DNA of 62,000 bases from Mesostigma viride (taxonomy: Eukaryota; Streptophyta; Mesostigmatophyceae; Mesostigmatales; Mesostigmataceae), in contig RPFO01000175.1 of the NCBI GenBank assembly GCA_009746045.1, positions 2,319,787-2,381,786 of the forward strand, written 5' to 3'. The position numbers were made by a program, and so were the translations under genes. The notes under the pieces are model-generated. The model worked only from the letters and a program-made list of their open reading frames with translations. It was not told the DNA's origin and did no database searches. Positions 1 through 35,212 of this stretch are shown piece by piece (within the stretch, counting starts at the first letter, position 1; each line of letters opens with the position of its first letter).

Positions 1-1590
1 GCCATCAGGCATCACAACGGAATCCGTCAGTCAGCTGTCAGTCAGTCAGCTGTCACTTATATCCCACGCCGCACATGGGCCGCAGAGAGTCTATAGTGCA
101 ACAGAATGTTGGGTATGATCCAGGATCCTCTAGCGGAGATCTGTCCATTGCGCTACTAAGGCTTAAATAGTAGTTATTTTGCATGTCTTGTAGGCATACA
201 ATGATACTATCGCTCCTGAAAACGGACTTTCCGGAATCTAAGGTATGACCCAGGATTCAGGAACCTCTCGCGGAAATCATTCTGTTGATTGCGTAATCTC
301 AAAATATCGATTGCGTAATCTCAAAATATCGCTGGCGCCTTGCGGCACTCAATACAGTCATTCCCGCGTTGCGTTTCTTAAGGGGAGGTGGCACCCCAAA
401 ACCCTTAAAAATTGACATATGCTAATATCACTTGAAACTCATTTGCACAACGCTAAGTTATGATTGGGGGCACTAAATAACATCTCTAGTGAGTTGTCCA
501 TGCACTGGTTGGGGGTACTACCCCCATATATACACCAATAATGCGCTATAAATAGCAAAAGACGCTAATTAGGGCTGGGTATGCCCCAGCCAATGCACAC
601 ATTTATTTGCAAAACTGCCTGCAGCGTTTTTAGTTCCCTGAGTTTGTAGCTTGCTGAGCTATTTACATCATGGAAAGGGCAAAACCTCGAACAGTTATTA
701 ATTTCCCCGCAAAACGACCCTTTTTTTACCGGACATTGGGAATAACTTTTTATAAACACGTCAAAAAAATACTTTTTTCTGCAGCGAAAATCCGTCTAAC
801 AGGGGGACAACTGTCTTCCAAGTCCCAGGTCATTCCGACAAGTCTAGCTCAAGTTATAAAGTTAAACGTGCTAAAACCTGAACATAAGCTAAAGGAGGTT
901 TTTCTTTGTACAAGGCCAGTTAGGCATGATGTTTTCCATCCAAAAAGCCTGAAAGCATGCCCTACTCGATCACAATACATAAGCAAACAGCTAGGCACCT
1001 CATCTGCCCTCACCTGCCCTCGGCATGGCCAACCTTGCCAGCCTAAGCATAGCAACACGATCGTTAGGCATACATGCCAAGAGAGCATACACATAGTCAA
1101 CCCAAGGTTACCTTGTAAACTTCATGATTAGAACTCAGCAAATCTATGACCAAAAGCACATATAAATAACTCTTGCACACTGATGACGACACATGCTCAA
1201 GGTTTGGGGTCACTGTGACACGCACTGATGGGTTTCCTAGACGACCACCTGACAGGCGCTAAGGACCACTCAGTAACCAAGTTAACACAATCACACTTTA
1301 CATGCCATCCAACATGCATCAAATACATGCTGAATATGTTATGAAGTACAAAGGGGTGGCCACACACCTCATACACCTTCACCGTCCCTCGAGCATGGCC
1401 AGACATATAAGCATGTGAATAGCAATAATGATGATGGCACTAAAATGCCTAACCAGCATTTTCTATGTTTCTCCCAGGTTAGAGTGTAAGGTTTATGCCA
1501 ACCAAGCTAATCAACACAGCAACAACTCCTTCACTGCCCTACCTGAGATGGGCAACAAACTGGAACTATGGAGGGCAAGGAACCAAGGAG
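1..1590. other. non-coding stretch
   Basis: No convincing gene is seen; open frames here are short and lack family features. A segment near 112-150 and another near 240-280 share the text tatgaYccaggat followed by ctctMgcgga, so they look like diverged copies of one dispersed repeat. Positions 354-384 contain cagtcattcccgcgttgcg, which resembles one end of the hairpin elements at 2648 and 3449. Confidence 0.5.
287..330. repeat. two tandem copies of a 22-bp repeat
   Basis: Two perfect 22-bp units, starting gattgcgtaatctc and ending aaaatatc, lie head to tail. Two diverged units of the same repeat (gattgcgtaactcc and gaatgcgtaactc) recur at about 3542-3586. Confidence 0.85.
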
Positions 1591-1599
1591 ATCATGGCA

Positions 1600-2590
1600 T
1601 ACAACGATGGCATGCAGTCAACCATGTCAACCATGGTTGGCTCAGCACATTGCAGTCTTTTCACATCATCATATCAAGGGAAAGCTCAAATAAACCAATG
1701 GTGGCAGCTATCTACATGCAGTCACACAAATGCAATATCTCCAACATGATCGTCATAAAACACTTCCTCCCCTGCACGAGAAAATGGAAAGAAACCATTG
1801 GCGGCCCTCCAGCGCATGAGCGCTGTGATGCCGCTGCGAAGAGAGGGTGCGTCACTCTAACACAACAAGAAGCGTCCATACGCACACCATCCTTGCCAGA
1901 ACACGTTTTATGAAATGCCTTAAACCTTCCCGAGAAGCTATAGGCTTCGACTGAAGCGGCCCTAACCACGACATCAACGAAAACAATCTAAAGCTGCCAG
2001 GTATTCGGCAAGCAACGGCGAGCTAGCTGGCGGAAACGGCCCAAACAGAACGCAAAAACCTTCGAACGATGAGCTCATAGAAGAAAGAACTGATAGCACA
2101 TAACATTCGCGACAAATCTATACCTTGCCCTCGCAGATCCCTCGCTCAGGCGCGCAACAACGGCCGTTCTTCCATGGAAGGTTCCGACATGCACTGCGCA
2201 GGCCTGAAGAATTACTTACCGACAATGGCCGAAAATGTAGCAAAAAGCACCAGTTCGGTTTGGAATTCAATGCTACCGATATTAATGCATCCCTGACGGT
2301 CAAAAAGGCCCCCAAAACTGCGAATTTACTGCCGCTATCACGAACTCTATTTTATTCCGCGCGACCAAAAAATGCAGTTTAACCCCCATGCCGATGGCAG
2401 TAAAAGAAAGCAGCGATATTGTAAACCAGCTACTTGCCGCCACAACCCAACATCATGAAATCATCTTCTTCAACATTCGAGCATTTTTTTTGCATTTCTC
2501 TAGCCCTACATTGCTAGTTTCACCTAAACGCAGTCGCCATGACCACTTCCGCAAGGGGTGCGCGCACGGTGCACCCACTTTTCACGGTAC
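1600..2590. repeat. dispersed repeat, copy A (about 1 kb)
   Basis: This block matches 14361-15210 in the same orientation over most of its length, with indels. Shared landmarks are catgcagtcaaccatgtc, tctccaacatgatc, gaaaccattggcgg, gatgccgctgcgaag and ccccatgccgatggca. The - strand reading near 1712-1900 is partly conserved between the copies (AAASQR and LEILHLCDCM are shared), which hints at a decayed coding segment or a constrained transposon end. I do not recognise a protein family. No terminal repeats or target-site duplications were found. Confidence 0.75.
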
Positions 2591-2647
2591 GGCTGGTACC
2601 GCGAATTTTTTCGCGCGGAAAATATTCGGCGCGCCACGTCCCCTTAA

Positions 2648-2740
2648 GGTTGCGTTCCCGCGTTAAGTTGCGGCGCCGAAGTTTGGGGGGCGACCGCAAC
2701 TTAAGCATGGAGGCCATCGCAACTTAACGCGGTAATGACT
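2648..2740. repeat. short hairpin element (MITE-like), copy a
   Basis: A segment of about 90 bp carries inverted repeats: cgcgttaagttgcgg near 2660 is matched by ccgcaacttaa near 2694 and by cgcaacttaacgcgg near 2718. A second copy lies at 3449-3522 and an end-only relic at about 354-384. The right end finishes in gtaatgact or gaatgact in both full copies. No coding capacity. Confidence 0.6.
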
Positions 2741-3448
2741 CAATTTGTAGGTGTCAGGCCATTTTTGGCCGCGCAGGAGGCCATTTTTTGCCAAGTCCGG
2801 ACCCGCTACGGGATTTCAGGCGGCAAAATACGCAAGCCCCACTGGCGCGCAAATTTCCCCGCCTGCTGGCTTAGGTGAAAAGCGCGAATGCAACCTTACA
2901 AATTCAGTTTTGCAGTCTGCGGGCTGCGGTACATAAGAATCCACGACCATGTAGGGTCGATTACCGACGGTAATTGAGACATCTTGCCGGAAATTACCAC
3001 CATCATGCCGAATGCACCACAGAAGGGCAAAGACAAGGTCGTTGAGGCCACAGGCAGTCTCGCTGCCTGCACTATGACTGTGGCCTCCATCACTGTTATT
3101 ATCATTGTTTACATGCAGGCCATTGACAGTAAATGAAGCTTCCCTCACGACTGTTCCCATGTTTTGTCACAGTCAAACGTGAAGCCGGCTAGCAATTAAG
3201 TAACCTGCCAAAAACTGAGAGAGCCGAAGTCAGAGGGTTAAAACACACATTTGTAGTATAAAACGCAGGCACCGCGCGTGGCTGCCCACGGCGTGTTTTG
3301 CAGCCCGCCTTTGTCCAAAATATCTGGCCTGGAAAATGGACTTTGGCCGGCTTTGACGCTGCAGCTGGATCGGGCTTGACGAGAGCTGTCGAATGCCGTG
3401 TAGAAGTCCGTCAGAGGAGGAGGTGGTGGGCTGCTAGCCTAATTCTAC
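2741..3448. other. no gene recognised
   Basis: Moderately GC-rich spacer between the two hairpin elements. Short open frames exist on both strands but show no domain, repeat or conserved partner elsewhere in the window. Confidence 0.4.
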
Positions 3449-3522
3449 CGTTAAGTTGCGTTCCCGCGTTAAGTTGCGGCGCCAAGTTTTAGGGGGCGAT
3501 CGCAACTTAAAGCGGGAATGAC
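3449..3522. repeat. short hairpin element (MITE-like), copy b
   Basis: Shares ttcccgcgttaagttgcgg, the ggcgccRaagtttt region and the gcgaYcgcaacttaa arm with the copy at 2648-2740, but lacks the second downstream arm. The 22-bp repeat relatives follow directly at 3542-3586. Confidence 0.6.
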
Positions 3523-4017
3523 TGTATAGGAAGTTTGCATAGATTGCGTAACTCCATATATCGAATGCGTAACTCAAAAATATCAAGGTCGATTTTTGTG
3601 CCGCCGTCCGGTTACGCATCGGATACACCCGCCCGCGTTGGCAACAACTGTAACAGTTACAACAACTTGTCTGGAAACTTGTCCTACAGCTTCTGACTGG
3701 AGAGGAGGCCGCCTTCGGCGCGCCAGTCCTAGTAGGGACGAATAGAAATTCGTGGGAGGAAATTTAGCGAGTTACCGTCAGTCATGAGTCAGTAAGCTAG
3801 TAGTTGGATTGGGCCGCGAAAAGAAAACTGTCGGTACGCCGGCGCGGGAAGAAACTCAACTCAACTCAACTCAACGCCGCGAAAAGCTTACCGCAGTGTA
3901 GATTATCTGCCATTAGCCAATAGCCACAGATATATATTTTTATTTAAATTAAAAAATAATTAATTAAAATGCCGATCGTCGACGTCTTGCTGCAGGAGGG
4001 GTGACATTGAGCCAAGC

Positions 4018-4770
4018 TAAATAGGGGCCGGATCCTGCAGCCGCCGGTCCAGAATATCTGGCCCCTATTTCCATATTAGGGGCCAGTGCAGCAACCGGCA
4101 CCAACTGGAGCTGGCCCCCATGTTTTCGGCCCCTATAGGGGAGCGGGGGGCCGACTTTCATGCAGCCGTCAGCCCATAGAGTCTGGCCCCCAAATGCTAC
4201 AGCATGGCGGAATTTGCAAGCAAGGCGGCCGAGTCTGCCCGCACCGCATATTTAGTGTTTTGTTGCGAACAATTCCTTGGGATTTTAGTTTCAGGCTGCC
4301 TATATATTAGCGTATTGTCAGATCGTTACCGAGGAGGGAGCCGCTCATAGTAGCATGTCTGAACCGCCGGACATTGGACCGGAGGAAGGGCCTGGTCTGC
4401 AACGCGGCTGGCCAGACTTGTATTATGACCAAGACAACCGCCGAGCCACTGCAGAATATTCTTATTTAATTCTGGGTGAGGATGGTCTATCGGTGAAATG
4501 CATAGCATGCGGTCATGACAAGCGCTTTTGACAGATCTGTAAAGTTAGGGCCCGAAAAATACAGATGGCTAGGCGTATATGCAGATCTGTTTTTTTAATA
4601 CAGATCTGTACGTAAACTCCGACGTAATGCCTTTACGTCTTCGGGTGTCGAAGTGCAGGCCGTGCTCAGTACCTGGAAGCAAAATTCAGCCATGGCTACG
4701 AAAGCTAATAGAGGAATGTCAGCCGTATGACCTGCACACGAGGGTAATTAAGAAATCAAGCCGAAGTTAA
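4018..4770 (+). repeat. left arm of a large imperfect inverted repeat
   Basis: The inner part, 4524-4645, is almost identical to the reverse complement of 7674-7795, starting gcttttgacagatctgtaaa in both. Weaker matches extend inward (cagccatggct... gctaat near 4690-4712) and outward (caggctgcct near 4290, and the aggggcc/ggcccctat hairpins at 4020-4140). The palindrome cagatctg occurs three times within the conserved core. This could be the long terminal inverted repeat of a non-autonomous DNA element or two opposite insertions of one family. No target-site duplication is evident. Confidence 0.7.
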
Positions 4771-5679
4771 TCCTACATCTGAGCGAGCAGAATAATTGCA
4801 AACACAACAGCAATTGTGCGACAGACCAAACAATATCGCCGCGTGCACTAGGCTCTGTATTCTGGTCACACCCAGATGCATTGGCTACATTGGATTAGGC
4901 GCCTTAACGAACTCAGTCGAGGGAAAACGCGAGGAGCGCCATCTAAGCAGTTGCTTGTCATGTCTATACGCCCGGGCATCTCATGATCTGTCTACCATGC
5001 ACGCATTTTCCTTGGATGAATCAAACAGCTTTTGACATTTTAATGGCGACAATGAAGTCCGGCCACGACAGTATAGCGCTGCTCAGAGCTTCGTTGTCGA
5101 GAAAGGTTTAAGAGGTGCTTTTTCCGGGCAGATAATTTAACTCTGCCTAGATCCCGGTAGCTTTCAGCACGCGCATATTGCTTGAGGTAAGCGAGCCACG
5201 ACGCCTGCAGGTGCTCCTGCCGAGGTGGAGAGTGGAGACCTCCGAGAGCACGTGGATTAGGCTCATGCGTCAAAGCAGCATCGACCTTCATTCTCCTGGT
5301 GTGGAAGGTCACTTTTCAGGATTAACATATCTGAATGTTGATTGCCTGTTCATTTTCCGTCAATTGAGCAGCGATTGAAACCATGAGCCATGCAAGTGTA
5401 AGGTGCAGAATTCAGTTGATGAACCCAAGCAGGTAATGTGCAAAATAGATGAACCCAAGTAATATGTGCAGATGTTTCGTCCCACTGGCTGTGTGCTATT
5501 GCATGAACCGTGTAGGCCCTTGGCGTGTACTCACTTGCTGCAACCGTGCCCACAGCTGCTTGTCAATACACGCGGCAGGCACAACGACTTTTGCCGCGAG
5601 GTGAAACATTTAACTCCCCCACACCTTGCATTTTTCACTCTTTCTTTTCCCTATCCATCCTACCCCCCAGCACACACAC

Positions 5680-6270
5680 ACGCCCACATACATACACATG
5701 CACATAAATGTTCACACACACATGCACACACGCACGCATACACACATGCACACATACACACATGCACACACGCACACATGCACACATGCACACACGCACA
5801 CACGCACACATACACACATGCACACATACACACATGCACACACGCACACATGCACACATACACACATGCACACACGCACACATGCACACATGCACACATG
5901 CACACACGCACGCATACACACATGCACACATACACACATGCACACACGCACGCATACACACATGCACACATACACACATGCACACACGCACACATGCACA
6001 CACGCACACACGCACACACGCACACACGCACACACGCACACACGCACACACGCACACACGCACACACGCACACTCGCACACTCGCACACACGCACACACG
6101 CACGCACACACGCACACACGCATACACGCACACACATGCACACTGTGACATACACATGTATGCACACAATATCACACACATGCACACACCCACGTGCGCA
6201 CATGCACGCTAACACATGCATGCACACAAACATGTGCACACACCCACGAGCACACGTGCACATGCATACA
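5680..6270. repeat. CA-rich microsatellite
   Basis: About 590 bp of cacaca interrupted by cacacg, cacatg and cacata hexamers; the purest (cacacg)n lies at about 5998-6080. All frames stay open because the tract lacks stops, so apparent His/Thr/Cys-rich reading frames here are artefacts. It lies between the arms of the 4-8 kb inverted repeat. Confidence 0.95.
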
Positions 6271-6389
6271 AACGCACACAAACACAGGCCGACTTGCACA
6301 CATGCGCCACACACATCAATCCATCACCAATAAACGGGTTGCTTGGACCCAACGACCTTCTTACTCGCCTGTCCACCCAATGTTCTGCC

Positions 6390-6500
6390 CATCCTCCCGC
6401 CTGCCCGCCTACAAGTCTGCCACCCGCCTATCTGCCCACCCATCTGTCAACCTGCCTGCCTGCCTGCTTGTGTGCATGCCTGCGGGCCTGCATGTGCACC
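6390..6500. repeat. degenerate (CTGC/CCGC)n tract
   Basis: Imperfect tetranucleotide repeats such as cctgcccgcctac and cctgcctgcctgcttg. Low-complexity, no gene. Confidence 0.6.
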
Positions 6501-6559
6501 TGCGCCCATGCACCTATTATGCCCCCATGGCACATACATGCAGCCTAGCTAGTTGAGTG

Positions 6560-7554
6560 TCTCTAGGCACGCGCACATGGGTGGCTACATGGGCATTTGC
6601 CTGTGTCTTAGGCTGGGGCGTTGGGCTGATTAGTTCAAGAGTGGGCGGGAAGACGGTGGTATAATTGGGTGGGTAGGGACGGAGTGGATGGATGATTGGG
6701 GGGTTGGATGCGGGTGGGACTCAAGTTAGTGTTAAGTCCAATGTTGCCTATAGCATCAACAAAAATAAGCGAGAAAGCAGCCTAAATTCAAGGAGCCTAC
6801 TTCTTGTAACATGTGCCAAACTGCAATTAATGGTTGCAGGCTCACAAGCTGCCAGATTCATAACGCACATGGAATGAATTGCATGGTTACAGGACAAGCG
6901 TGTGGTTGGAAATCTTACAATGCCTGGCGACGTCTCTTTCATGTGCCCACTGAGAACCGCTGTTCTTCGACACAAGAAGGCTTTGGCAAGCAACGAGCTT
7001 CGGCCAGGGCCTTCATTTCAAGGAACCGTGTGTGAAGCAATAACTCAGGATTTACAAACAGAAACTATACCTAACTTTGCGACCTTCATGCAGTATGTCA
7101 TGTGCATGGCTATGTAGTATGTGCCAACAATCACAACGAAAACGTGCGAAATTGCAAACATTGCCATGGAAGGGCAGGAGCCACGCACGCAGCAAATTAA
7201 AACGGTTCGTGAACCAGATTGTCGGGCATAAAGACAGCAAAGTCTGGCCAGCAATAATGCAGTGCGATGCGAGACAAACTCGGTAAATATGGGCAGGCAG
7301 GCGCAGCTCGTCCTCAGCAGTGCTATCTAACGTGACGGCGCCTTATTTCCGCGTGCACGGTGCCGAACATGGCACTGGCCTGATTCCAGTTGCAGCAACG
7401 CCAGATGCCTTCCCGTCATAGAGCAGAGGCTTCACGTACGTCGCCATCGTTGGCTACCAATCGCTATGCTTCCCGTGATAATGCACTCCGCGTCCGAACA
7501 AAATGTCGAGAAAGCAAACAATCTACACGCGAGAGAACTGGGCTGATAGCTTTT
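6560..7554. other. no gene recognised
   Basis: Interior of the large inverted repeat. Short open frames only; no transposase-like motif was seen, so if the arms belong to a transposon it is non-autonomous. Confidence 0.4.
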
Positions 7555-8155
7555 CAGTACTGGTTTTACCGTGCCTTCAAATTCCATTAGCTTACTTAAC
7601 CATGGCTGACTAATTTTAGCTAATTTACAGGTATTTGTACCACTGGCCGCACCGCCCGCATGCATGGACGAGTCTCGAAGACGTAAGGGCATTACGTCGG
7701 AGTTTACGTACAGATCTGTAATAAAAAAACAGATCTGCATATACGCCTAGCCATCTGTATTTTTCGGGCCCTAACTTTACAGATCTGTCAAAAGCTCAGC
7801 AGGTGCGCAGCCAACAAGAATACAAGATGCCACCATTTTAAGCACCATTTATTTAGGCAGCCTGCACACATAACAAAAAAAAACGTGCTGGCATCCTCAC
7901 GCCGCGCTATTGTACACAGTGTACAGCAGCAGACTTGCCCAGTTGCCTGGCCCTTGTCACCGGGGAGGCATGCGCATCATGCCACGTGGCGCCGCATCTT
8001 GCCACGTAGCGCCGCGCTATTGGGGGCCAGTAATCAGGGGCCACCGCCGCCGACCTTCGTTTTGCTCGCCAGCCCCTATATCCAAATAGGGGCCGGCGCG
8101 TTCCGCAGCAGTCAGGCCCTGGGACGGGCCCCTATTACCCAGGAAATTTTGCCTG
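7555..8155 (-). repeat. right arm of the large imperfect inverted repeat
   Basis: Reverse complement of the 4018-4770 arm. The conserved core is 7674-7795. Outward matches continue through the caggctgcct counterpart near 7855 and the taggggcc hairpins at 8028-8150. The two arms enclose about 2.8 kb that includes the CA microsatellite. Confidence 0.7.
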
Positions 8156-8740
8156 GAGATGTCACCCCTCCTCTTGCTGCTCACGCTCGTTGGCACGGGA
8201 CCTGGCAAGCCACGTACGGCAACTGGCAGGTAACCCCCGACGGTTCAAGGCGCGCGAACCTATGCAAGTAGGCAAGCACGTGCGTATCCAAGACGCCCAG
8301 CGAATCTAGTAAAATGACAAATGATATATGGCGCTATACGCCCGTTTGCTGTATTGTGGTTTGTCGTGATTCTGTGTTTTTTTGTGTCATGTGTGTGTGA
8401 TTCTTGAAAGGATCACGAGTTTCCCTCCAGCCAGCTCCATGACATTGCTCGGCACCCCCATAAGGCAGGACCGGCATGGTCTTTGGATCCACTACTACTA
8501 ACCCTGTCGCGGGACCACCGGCGCGGGAATAAACTGATCAACTCAACTCAACATTGCTAGGCAGTCGGCAGTCGGCAATTAACTCGCGATCGTGGCCAGC
8601 ACGCCGAGCCGGACGCGCGCGCGTATCTACCGATTTGTATAGCTCACGGTGGTGGACATAAACGCGGAAAAAACTAGGAATTGGGAAGTAGTTTTCGGTC
8701 GTTGAGTTATTCTGCACCTGCACCGAGGCTGACCGGCCGG
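8156..8740. other. no gene recognised; upstream region of the receptor gene
   Basis: Contains an (aactc)n motif at 8536-8552 preceded by ggcgcgggaa, echoing ggcgcgggaag plus (aactc)n at about 3840-3876 in the same orientation. Otherwise unassigned. Confidence 0.4.
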
Positions 8741-8750
8741 CTATATATGT
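8741..8750 (+). promoter_or_regulatory. possible TATA box of the receptor gene
   Basis: ctatatatgt lies about 85 bp upstream of the first in-frame ATG at 8832. Position and sequence suit a TATA element, but TA-rich words are common here and the transcription start is unknown. Confidence 0.25.
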
Positions 8751-8831
8751 GGTCAAGCTGCCTTATATTAATTACTGGAATTAAATGTGCAGAGAGAAGT
8801 CTCGCACAGTGGCTTAGGGGATCGGCTCGAA

Positions 8832-29972
<21,141 letters not shown>

Positions 29973-30084
29973 GGCAGGCGGGGGCCTGTGAGCGCGTGAC
30001 AGCAAACGCATGAGAAACCAGAAGGATGTCACTGGGGCGAGAGCATGTGAACCGAACAGGGCGTGAAGGCAATGCAAAGTGGCC

Positions 30085-30380
30085 GTGGCGCTTCACGGGA
30101 CCGGGACATGCAAGCGCAGGAATATTAAGGGCCTTGCGCAGCATCTTGGTGACGTTGCCGTCGAGTCGTTGCTCCAGCTCCTGCGTCAGTGTCCAGGTCT
30201 CGGCGCCGTAAGGGCAGGATCGTCAGAATGACGACCTTGAAGAGGTCACGCTTGACGATCCTGGGTAGGGCGGGGTTGCTCCACCAGCGGCGGTGGTCAT
30301 GGAGGTGCGCCCACGCCATGCCGATCCGTGTCGTCATGTCGTCCTCGCAGTCGGGAAGCCAACTGCCCGGAGCAGCTTAA
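30085..30380 (-). pseudogene. LINE reverse transcriptase, C-terminal fragment
   Basis: RIGMAWAHLHDHRRWW and IVKRDLFKVVILTIL align by eye with DHRISLAWHALRQYRALW and IEKQDLFKVLVLPVL of the intact LINE at 35213-37320. The frame breaks after this, but ETWT- and MLRKALNI-like pieces continue to about 30085. It lies in the 3' flank of the receptor gene, antisense to it. Confidence 0.7.
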
Positions 30381-30499
30381 CTTTTGCATAGGCCAAGCTT
30401 GGCTAAATTCTTAATGCATCATCCGTGGGGAGTCCCATCAATCATCATAGGCGCGCACATGCGAATAGGCGTGGGCCACGTGCTCAAAGCTAAGCAGTG

Positions 30500-31918
30500 A
30501 CCAGTCTACACTACTGCTATATATTCCCTAGGCTGGGGTTGCTGGGGTGGCAGGGGGCGCCTGCCAGGGCTTGTGGTCGACGTGGATGACCGCCCCCGGC
30601 CCCTCCAGTACACCGGCTTCCCCCCTGCGCCGGTCTGCCGGAGCTGGAGGTAGGTTGGCCATAGCTCCCGTCGCTTTTGTTGGTGCGCGAGGGTCAAGTC
30701 GTCGTCCAGCCGCCAGCATGTAGGAAGTCCTCGCGAGCTTCTTGCGGCGTTTAAGAAGTAACAGCTTATCCGCCATGTACTCAAAGGTGAGGAGCAGGGG
30801 AGCCGGGCCAGCCTTAGCCCGCGCGCAGGGAAGGCGGACAGCTGACCGACTCAGGATGATCCTGAGCTCACCTGTGGGTTCCATAGGGGTAAGGATCGAT
30901 GTTGCGCTATGGCAAGAGACTCGGAGTCCTCACCTGCCGGCTGGTCGAAGTGCTTGACGATGACGTTATGGCTGCGCTTGGTGATCATTGTCTGCCTCCT
31001 CGCGGAGGTCGAGCGTTTGTTGCTTAAGCTGAGCCGCGATGGTGGAGGCGGTGCATGGAGGTGGTGTGGTGCTTCGGCATGTCCGCCCAGGTCTGGGTGG
31101 GAGGAGCATCGTCGGCTGGGCCAGCAGGTGCTGGCTGGGCGGCAATGTCCTTCACCGCCTGGGCGGTGAGGCCTGCGGTGTTTTGCAGGCACTCAATGGC
31201 GATGGCGTTGTCGTGGAGGCGCTTGTCGATGTCGAGGAGCTGGGCGGTGACGTGGCGGCGGTGGATGCGGTACGTGGTGGCGGTGGATCGAGGTGGAGGC
31301 GAGGAGGGTGGAGGTGGAGGTGTATGGCGGTGGTGGAAAGGTGGGGGAGCTCAGCAGCCAGCGTGCCGCCCATGGCGGCCACATCTGTGTAAGGGGGGCC
31401 ACGTGCTGCTCGAGGGCCTCCTTTAGGAGGGAGCGGAAGGTGAATTCGGAAATGGAACGAGCCCAGATCTCGCCGTCAGAGCGCATGAGGGAGCAGAGAA
31501 TGATGTGCTGGAGTTGGGGCCGGGCGCAGTGCGGCAGAAAGGTGAGGGGAACCCAGGTGCCGTCCGGATGAATGAGGTGGTTGATGCTGTGGAGATGGCG
31601 GCACAGCTCATAAAGCGAGGTGTAGTCCCCGCAGAAGATGCAGGGCAGGGCAGTGCACGGGGCCATGTTGGTCCAGTCGTGGTCGTCGACATTGAAGGGT
31701 TGGGGCCGAATGTGCGGTTCTGTTGGGCGACTGCGTCTAGGATCAGGCGATGCCGAGGGCGAGGCCGCAGGAGGAGCCGAGTGAACTCCTAACGCTTGAG
31801 TAGTGTCACCGCTGCCTGCTAAGCCGGGCGTAACTACAGCCGGAGCTGCAGGCGTATTTTCTTGGCTCATTGCAGCCGCCAGGCTGCGTTGCATAGAGGA
31901 GCGTTTGCTCATCATAAT
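30500..31918 (-). pseudogene. LINE ORF1-like region (older LINE, 'C'), frameshifted
   Basis: Starts at MMSKRSSMQRSLAAAMS (ATG at 31915). A C-x2-C...H-x5-H zinc-finger-like segment, CIFCGDYTSLYELCRHLHS, lies near residues 90-112. The frame breaks near 31200 and again near 30880. A later segment, FEYMADKLLLLKRRKKLAR, looks like the basic helical part of algal LINE ORF1 proteins. Endonuclease and most of the RT are missing before the fragment at 30085-30380. The start codon region is interrupted by the insertion at 31919-35006. Confidence 0.55.
31908..31918. repeat. target-site duplication of LINE A, left copy
   Basis: ctcatcataat, identical to 35007-35017. The first four bases of the right copy may also belong to the LINE, so microhomology is possible. 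Confidence 0.85.
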
Positions 31919-35006
<3,088 letters not shown>

Positions 35007-35212
35007 CTCATCATAATATTGCGTGATAGCTTCGGGAAAATATATCAGCGTGTGCGTCTTAGAAAGATGAAGCGATTATGGTATTCACGGCCGAATTCGG
35101 TGCCCAAACGTGAAAGTTATGAGCTCTGCCGTCAGCCATGGCTACCTCGTGGCTGGATGGGTCCGGGACCATGAGTTATATCTCGTACGGGGCCATGTGT
35201 CATATCTACCAT
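35007..35212 (-). pseudogene. LINE C leader fragment between the two younger LINEs
   Basis: Once LINE A is removed, 31908 and below joins 35018 and above without a gap and restores sequence upstream of the MMSKRS start. Once LINE B is removed it continues at 37332. I read it as the 5' leader of the older element or its host sequence; it contains no recognisable domain. 35007-35017 and 35202-35212 are the target-site duplications of LINE A and LINE B. Confidence 0.5.

Noticed and set aside
5466-6333. His/Thr- and Cys/Val-rich frames of 150-250 codons
   Set aside because: CA microsatellite artefacts present on both strands at once.
4518-7800. Two matching short proteins MQICFF...DLYVNSDVMPLRLR on opposite strands
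   Set aside because: Their similarity is explained by the inverted-repeat arms; the frames diverge right after the repeat core and have no family match.
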